The notes under the pieces: model-generated
The model's input: only the letters and a program-made list of their open reading frames with translations
Told to the model about the DNA's origin: nothing
Databases searched by the model: none
Origin: Glandiceps talaboti
Lineage: Eukaryota; Hemichordata; Enteropneusta; Spengelidae
DNA: 64,000 nt
Direction of reading: 5' to 3'
Assembly: GCF_964340395.1 (NCBI RefSeq)
Contig: NC_135553.1
Coordinates: forward strand, 12,888,501 to 12,952,500
Program-made: the position numbers and the translations under genes
Shown here: one piece after another, positions 60,359 to 64,000 of the stretch
Position numbering within the stretch: position 1 is the stretch's first letter
How the letters are laid out: each line of letters begins with the position of its first letter

Positions 60359-63300
60359 TCCTAGTCTCAGACCGTCTCTTCCAAAGACTGAATCCATCAT
60401 TTTATTATTCCATTAAATTCTTATAAACATAAAATATACAATACTCAAATGATTGGGTGATAAAGTAATCAGCACCATAAATGACTAAAACGGAAGTATT
60501 GCCGTCGCCTTAATTAAATGCAAATGATATTGACAAATATGAAAACTAGCCAAACAATGTTTCGGTCGGTAGTATCAAACATCCCATGAAGGGCGCGTAA
60601 ATTGACCTTTGCGGGGTTAATTTGATGTCTGTATGTGGCATGTGAAGTGCATTTCCCTTAGACAAAATGTGGCAAGAAACTGTACTCATTCAATCTTGCC
60701 ATCTTAAAGTGTAGAATGTCCAGTATCTTATTGGTTTCTGTGGTTGTGTCAAGCAGAAAAGGTGCACGGTACTGAGAAATTCGCTGTAAGTATACACACT
60801 GGCAAAGACATAACCTTAATGATGTAAGTTTTCAAGTTATAGCACTGCCAATGCTTTGGTATATTTTCCATTATGTGCCCCTAGGAATGATGTGGAGGAC
60901 TGTTAATCGTACACAAGAGTTAGATTATTTCATTTTGTTTATTTGTGTATAAGTAATACACGTGACGATTAAATAAACTATCATCTATGTAAGCAAATAT
61001 TCAGCAGTAAGAAGTGCATATGGATATAGAAAAGACAGCAGATAGTCCTGTCTACATACATACAGCAGACAGTACTCTCTACATACATACAACATATGGC
61101 AAAAACAATATACAGTAAGATGAAACGTGGATATAAGCAACAAAGAATATAAACTATCTAAATGTCACGCCAGCAAAGTTAAACATGCTATAATGGTACC
61201 GAATAGCGATTACTGAATTTTATCATGCCTCGCGTAATAATATTTTCTTACATGCGTAAGATTTGCTAAGATTATAAAAGGACGTGGGCGGAAGTGTAAT
61301 GTGTATTTAAGTATTATATATTAAAATAGATTAAAGAATATGAAGGATGTACACATGTTCGAATATGATTGCTTAGTTCGCTGAGTGAGTAGCTGTACAC
61401 TAGATAAATACTTATGTAGGAAAATTGTATGATTCCAATTGTACCTTACTGTCATATTTATATCTAGACTATTACTATTCAATAAAACTAAGGTAACCAT
61501 CGTTTAAAACAATATTCCGATTAGTTAAAATGTTGAGACGCAATAATTGACAATGTATTGAGCTCAGTGTAAGGCCAGAAGCTTCATTATATAACATAAC
61601 AATTTTTTTTGACAGGATAGTTGACGCTCATGCTGAAAGTGAAAAACATCAAAATAGTCGTGGTCATAGAGGAGCTTTCATAATATCTATTAACATAAAG
61701 AAGTTCCATTTATTATTGTGAGCAGAGCGGCGCTATTCTAAAACTACATGAACTTACTGAAAGAAAAAACTACAAATTTATCAATTGAGAAGGCAAACAA
61801 TGATACAACGTTATTTTCTACCGTCTACAATTGATAGGTACTTTCCATGTTTGGCTTCAACATTTAAAATTCAGTAGTCAGTTTGAATTGGCCTTGTACA
61901 CAGTCATCAGCATAAATATTTAATACGGCTATTTACAAATGATGGAAATGAGTACAAATTTGGCACACAGGACAAGGTCAGTATTTGTTATGCAGTTGTA
62001 AAGTTTACCTCTGCAATATTTATATTCAACACTGTTACTCAGCAACTCAGGTGCAACCTTTAATGTCTTTAGCCAGAAACACGGAACTTGACTACCGTAT
62101 TTGGCAAAATAACATTTACTTGCGGCATAAATACCTCACACAGGTCGCATTTGAACCCCCCCCCCATAACTATTGAAGGCCACTTTAATGTTTAAGTAAA
62201 CGGTGAATGTTTATAGTCATTCAGTCAAGCATAGCTTTGATAAAAACAATACAAAACTTATCCATTTCCACGCTTTGCTTTTCGATTCTCACTATAAATC
62301 ACTCCTTCGGGATTTTCCCTCACAATGCTAGGTATTTTTCAGATAAAATATCTATCAGTGTCGAAAAACGAAAATCCACGGTGAAATGCAAAACACTGCG
62401 TATAAGTTCAAGTATTATGAACATAAAAGCATTATAGTGCACTTTTCTCGATACGTTACAATGGGTTTGCTTTTAAAGTGACCATCAATCTTAACATGCA
62501 AATATATTTATCTCGCGGTAATGCTTATCTGATTTTACTTTGGGCAGAAATGAGAATGGAACACAATTCCAACAACGCCGCTTGTAGATTAGGTAAACGT
62601 GCTTACATTTGATTCATTAAACGGATTTGTACAATGTATAATCATGCCATTTTAAAGGCTCCAAGTGACACATTGTATATAAAATAAATTACAACCCGAG
62701 ATTGGGTTCTTTCAAATTTAAATGTTCGAAAACAAGATAATTTGTGAATGGTTCAGGTTTAGAAGCGCGGCAAATATTTCCATGCCAAACTGGGACTGGA
62801 TACTATCCTTTGGATCCATAAAGGGAAAATGTGGGAAGTGCTTTCGAAAGTTCGTTTGTGAAATGATAACTCGTTTCATTATCTAAAATAATTTCTTTCT
62901 AACATATTCTGTATAATTGCCCATTTTAGGCTTTGGATGCGAACATTTGTTAGGTTTTGTTTTTAAAGTAGTAAACCAGCTGTTCTCTGTCATTAAGATT
63001 TAATAGTTAAATATTTAACTCTAGTCATTATCCACATTATATTTCGTTGGTGTGACCCTATCACTTTCTAATGGCTTAAACTACTTAAAGGTCACCTCTG
63101 TGTGATTTAATTGATATTCAAGGTTCACGTTGAAGCAGGTGTGTCCTGCTCTTAGATATTGAAACAAGCTAAATGATTTGCAATTAGTATAAATCAAAAT
63201 TTGCAGAGACGTTGCTAATGAGATTAATTAACCTTGCCTTAGTACTTCGTTAAGATGTGGAACCAGATGAAGACAGGTATAAGTGATGCTAAGTTTTCAA

Positions 63301-64000
63301 CCCATGTTAGTGGAAGTGTTGTAGTTAGACAGTACGTCTTGATGTAATACTTAAGTGTTGATTAATATTTTGAACTTAGTTTACTTAGCATAGAAGTATC
63401 AGGATCGAACTTAAAGTAATGTTTGAGATGTAATGTTGTATATTCAACGTACTTAGTCTATAGAATTGACAGTATTTGGATAGCAGCATAACAATGCATT
63501 CCCTGGTATTGATATTCGGTCACGTACAAAGTAATATAATGTGAGTGTATTTACAACCAATGTTCATGAAGTTTGCTGTTATTAAACATTATTTGCTAAA
63601 AGAACATTTTTAAAATTAAGCACACCATTTTTACTTCATAATCAAATTGGTAGATTTCGACTATTTCTGATTTTCTGGGCCCATGTAATGTTAAACACGC
63701 CCATCAGTAAAACTAGGAAAGTTATGAATAGTTCATACTATGAACACTTTTATCCCCGGCATGGTGAGGAAAAAGGTTGAGGTTTTTCAATTCGCATTTC
63801 TCAGAAAATTACTTAGTAGAGATGAAATGAATGAATTCATAAAATCTCTATGTAACACCTTTATTTCATATTGTTTAATTCCCTAAAAATGAGAACATCA
63901 CTAGTAAGATCGAGTCAGAAATGATCAATAGCCACTTCATAAAAGGTATCAAAGGATATATGCAGGTGGGAATTTGTTACCGAATACAGCCAGAACAGGG
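60359..64000. other. AT-rich DNA without a recognisable gene
   Basis: Contains a 27-base tandem duplication at 61036-61089 (CAGCAGA-TAGT type units) and a C-run near 62160. Short frames at 61985-62176 and 62207-62437 are not recognisable. Confidence 0.45.

Overview
This 64 kb window looks like nuclear DNA of an AT-rich, microsatellite-dense animal genome, most likely a marine invertebrate. Four things point that way: split exons of a neuronal NMDA-type glutamate receptor with GT/AG splice sites; introns of up to 8 kb; a decayed Penelope-like retroelement; and very many di-, tri-, tetra- and pentanucleotide arrays. I cannot name the phylum. I see no operons, no CRISPR array, no rRNA genes and no convincing tRNA gene.

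The one secure gene is on the minus strand at the left end. Four exons (11737-11407, 11213-10500, 8966-8754 and 392-85, in transcription order) encode the amino-terminal domain, the linker and the S1 half of the ligand-binding domain of a GluN2-like NMDA receptor subunit. The channel, S2 and tail exons lie beyond base 1. The signal-peptide exon should lie to the right of 11737 but was not found. The subunit is unusual: it keeps the ligand-carboxylate arginine but has lysine where relatives have a ligand-contacting threonine. The 8.4 kb intron between the last two exons carries a Tc1/mariner-type MITE, two inverted copies of a dispersed repeat bounded by AGGCCT, and several microsatellites.

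From about 12 kb to 64 kb no gene can be named with confidence. Six open reading frames have good splice signals and a non-repetitive composition and are listed as tentative exons: 24492-24655, 37023-37222, 38316-38516, 39124-39309 and 46353-46485 on the plus strand, and 41113-41495 on the minus strand. Three of them weakly resemble known folds (death domain, death-effector domain, formylglycine-generating-enzyme tail). The rest is intergenic or intronic DNA with inverted-repeat elements (16472-16956, 21702-23361, 51195-51735), a frameshifted Penelope-like fragment with a GIY-YIG nuclease domain (52966-53477), a minisatellite, G-quadruplex-prone tracts and about twenty microsatellite loci.

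I did not find a convincing new multi-gene system. The items most worth a second look are the altered ligand pocket of the receptor, two compound tetranucleotide arrays 35 kb apart with the same block order and an identical 17-unit block, the AGGCCT-bounded repeat family, and the nested palindrome at 51.2-51.7 kb.
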